Shown piece by piece: positions 62,987 through 64,000 of a DNA stretch of 64,000 bases; the stretch's first letter is position 1, and each line of letters opens with the position of its first letter. Below the pieces are notes generated by a model that saw only the letters and a program-made list of their open reading frames with translations, ran no database searches and was not told where the DNA came from. The DNA lies in the NCBI RefSeq assembly GCF_027271155.1, contig NZ_CP114542.1, positions 1,054,001 to 1,118,000 on the forward strand, given 5' to 3'. Made by a program: the position numbers and the translations under genes. The stretch is from Brevundimonas subvibrioides. GTDB lineage: Bacteria; Pseudomonadota; Alphaproteobacteria; Caulobacterales; Caulobacteraceae.

Positions 62987-63387
62987 TCTCCTTTCTCGCA
63001 CTGCTGACCTTCCCCGAGCCCCAGGGCAGACCGACCCCCTTGATCCACTATCTGCCGCCGCACATCGGCGAAACGGAATCCCGCTTCACGTGTGGGCAAA
63101 CCGAGGTCCGCTTCCGGGTCGAGGTGACCGAGGACCGGGTTTCGGTGGTGTCCTATCGGGGGGCGGCCGGTCAGGCCTCGCCCGAACAACTCGCGCGGTG
63201 GAACGCCTGGCTCGCCCCGATGCGCAAGATGGTCTCCCAGCGCTTTGTCTGCGTGGGAGAGAACGAGAATCTTGAGATTCAAGGCACGCGCACGCAGATC
63301 GACGGCCCGATCAGCGTGTCCGTCTACTGGTATCAGGGCCAGATGAACCGCTATCCCGACCCGAACGAATTGTATCGCCAGCCTTGA
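62977..63387 (+). CDS. small protein with secretion-like N-terminus, paralogue A
   Basis: The product has 136 residues. A short hydrophobic start (IISFLALLTF) may act as a signal; later it has ESRFTCGQTEVRFRVEVTED, PEQLARWNAWLAPM and a Tyr/Trp-rich end (VSVYWYQGQMNRYPD). Its body aligns by eye with the protein at 63466, so the two are likely paralogues. Family unknown. Confidence 0.6.
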   Translation: MPIISFLALLTFPEPQGRPTPLIHYLPPHIGETESRFTCGQTEVRFRVEVTEDRVSVVSYRGAAGQASPEQLARWNAWLAPMRKMVSQRFVCVGENENLEIQGTRTQIDGPISVSVYWYQGQMNRYPDPNELYRQP

Positions 63388-63465
63388 ATAGATCCCTTCG
63401 ATGGCTTGCCGCGAGGGTCATCGAATAGAGGGGTTCAAGTCCGGTGACTATCAGCCTGGAACACA

Positions 63466-63921
63466 ATGCCCATGACGGCTTCTTTCGCCCTGGCAACTCT
63501 GCTTGCCGGCAGTGCCATCCAGTCAGCGGCTGTGCCGCCACCCTGGTCGGGAGTTCATCTGCTGGCTGCGCCAGGCATTGAGACAGGAACCTATTCCTGC
63601 GATGCTGGAGAGGTCCGCATCGTGATTGAACGGCCTGGCTTTCAGGGTTCACCGCGCGTTCAGTCGTTCACGGTCGATCGGGTAACCGCATCACAAGAGG
63701 CATTGCAGCAGTTGAACGGCTGGCTTGCCGAGTTTGCGATCTATCAGTCCTACTCGCTGTCGTGTCGGGGGCCGTGGATCGGTGTTTCGATAAGGGGTTT
63801 CAGCCGGGGCGAAGGGTTAGCCAGGACGATCGGCCTGTTTTGGCGGGGTGGCCAATGGTGGCGGGACGATCCCCCGACTGATCAGACCCACATCGCCCCT
63901 TCGGCCGAGGCCCCTGGATAA
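63466..63921 (+). CDS. small exported protein, paralogue B
   Basis: The product has 151 residues with a signal peptide (FALATLLAGSAIQSAAV). The body reads TGTYSCDAGEVRIVIERP, LQQLNGWLAEFAIYQSYSLS and a Trp/Arg-rich FWRGGQWWRDDP. It matches paralogue A in the position of one cysteine, the GEVR/TEVR strand, the QLNGWLA/RWNAWLA helix and a late WYQGQ/WRGGQ. Function unknown. Confidence 0.6.
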   Translation: MPMTASFALATLLAGSAIQSAAVPPPWSGVHLLAAPGIETGTYSCDAGEVRIVIERPGFQGSPRVQSFTVDRVTASQEALQQLNGWLAEFAIYQSYSLSCRGPWIGVSIRGFSRGEGLARTIGLFWRGGQWWRDDPPTDQTHIAPSAEAPG

Positions 63922-64000
63922 CTCTTCGACAGATGCAGTGCGCCAAGGCGGGCGAAAGATGTTCGGGATGGGCATAAAATGGAGCGGGGAGACCCAGACC

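Noticed and set aside
63959..64000. ATG near the right edge (MFGMGIKWSGETQT)
   Set aside because: Only 14 codons are visible and the ribosome site is weak; cannot tell if it is a gene.
1..64000. tRNA, rRNA, CRISPR, prophage or insertion sequence
   Set aside because: No cloverleaf, rRNA block, spaced repeat array, transposase, integrase or phage structural gene was seen on reading both strands; a short or degenerate element could be missed by eye.

Overview
This 64 kb window is chromosomal DNA from a high-GC alphaproteobacterium. The likely family is Caulobacteraceae, and Brevundimonas is my best guess. That rests on inference: a chpT-cheY-cheR cluster (ChpT is the CckA-to-CtrA phosphorelay protein), a MucR/Ros regulator, DUF2336 and DUF2939 proteins, a eukaryotic-type NADP isocitrate dehydrogenase, recA next to alaS, and many TonB or exported-peptidase genes. 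Coding density is very high. I found no tRNA, rRNA, CRISPR array, transposase or integrase.

Layout. 1-7.4 kb, minus strand: pgsA (cut by the window edge), beta-carbonic anhydrase, a YdeI-like protein, an exported DUF3857/transglutaminase/TPR protein, uvrC and a PPK2 kinase. 7.5-9.8 kb, plus strand: a serine hydrolase, an extensin-like protein and a cold-shock protein. 9.8-18.9 kb: an EamA transporter, gluQ, a DNA glycosylase overlapping a TRIC channel gene, an HNH nuclease, a ferritin-like/4Fe-4S/double CDGSH fusion, a transglutaminase, an M1 peptidase and rpmB. 19-25 kb: a LysR regulator, a DUF885 peptidase, a thioredoxin-reductase-like enzyme, a DUF1176 lipoprotein and a DUF2945 gene coupled to a 46-codon ORF.

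25.2-29.2 kb is a small surface-glycan cluster (nucleotide-sugar epimerase, methyltransferase, GT4 glycosyltransferase, GINT1-like protein). 29.4-33.4 kb is a FecI-FecR-TonB-receptor signalling set. 33.5-42.8 kb is mostly housekeeping (icd, two DUF2939 genes, a second DUF885 gene, alaS, a DCC thiol protein, recA). 43.0-45.2 kb, divergent from recA, is an AT-richer two-gene operon for an exported protein and an OmpA-type lipoprotein. A possible SOS box lies in the shared intergenic region.

45.2-52.6 kb holds a DUF4344 lipoprotein, a DUF1223 protein, a methyltransferase, an M28 peptidase, cheR-cheY-chpT and cysQ. At 53.3-56.4 kb the prfC (RF3) 3' end has been disturbed. A fic gene abuts the prfC stop codon, and a diverged second copy of the last 156 bp of prfC lies on the far side of fic. 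56.5-62.6 kb carries small conserved proteins, a histidine kinase, sufE, mucR and a DUF2336 gene. The last 1.2 kb carries three small unrecognised genes, two of them related to each other.

Most of the window is ordinary core genome. The parts most worth a second look are the prfC/fic junction, the ferritin-CDGSH fusion, the recA-divergent OmpA operon and the small paralogous genes at the right edge. Family names were assigned by reading motifs, without any database search.
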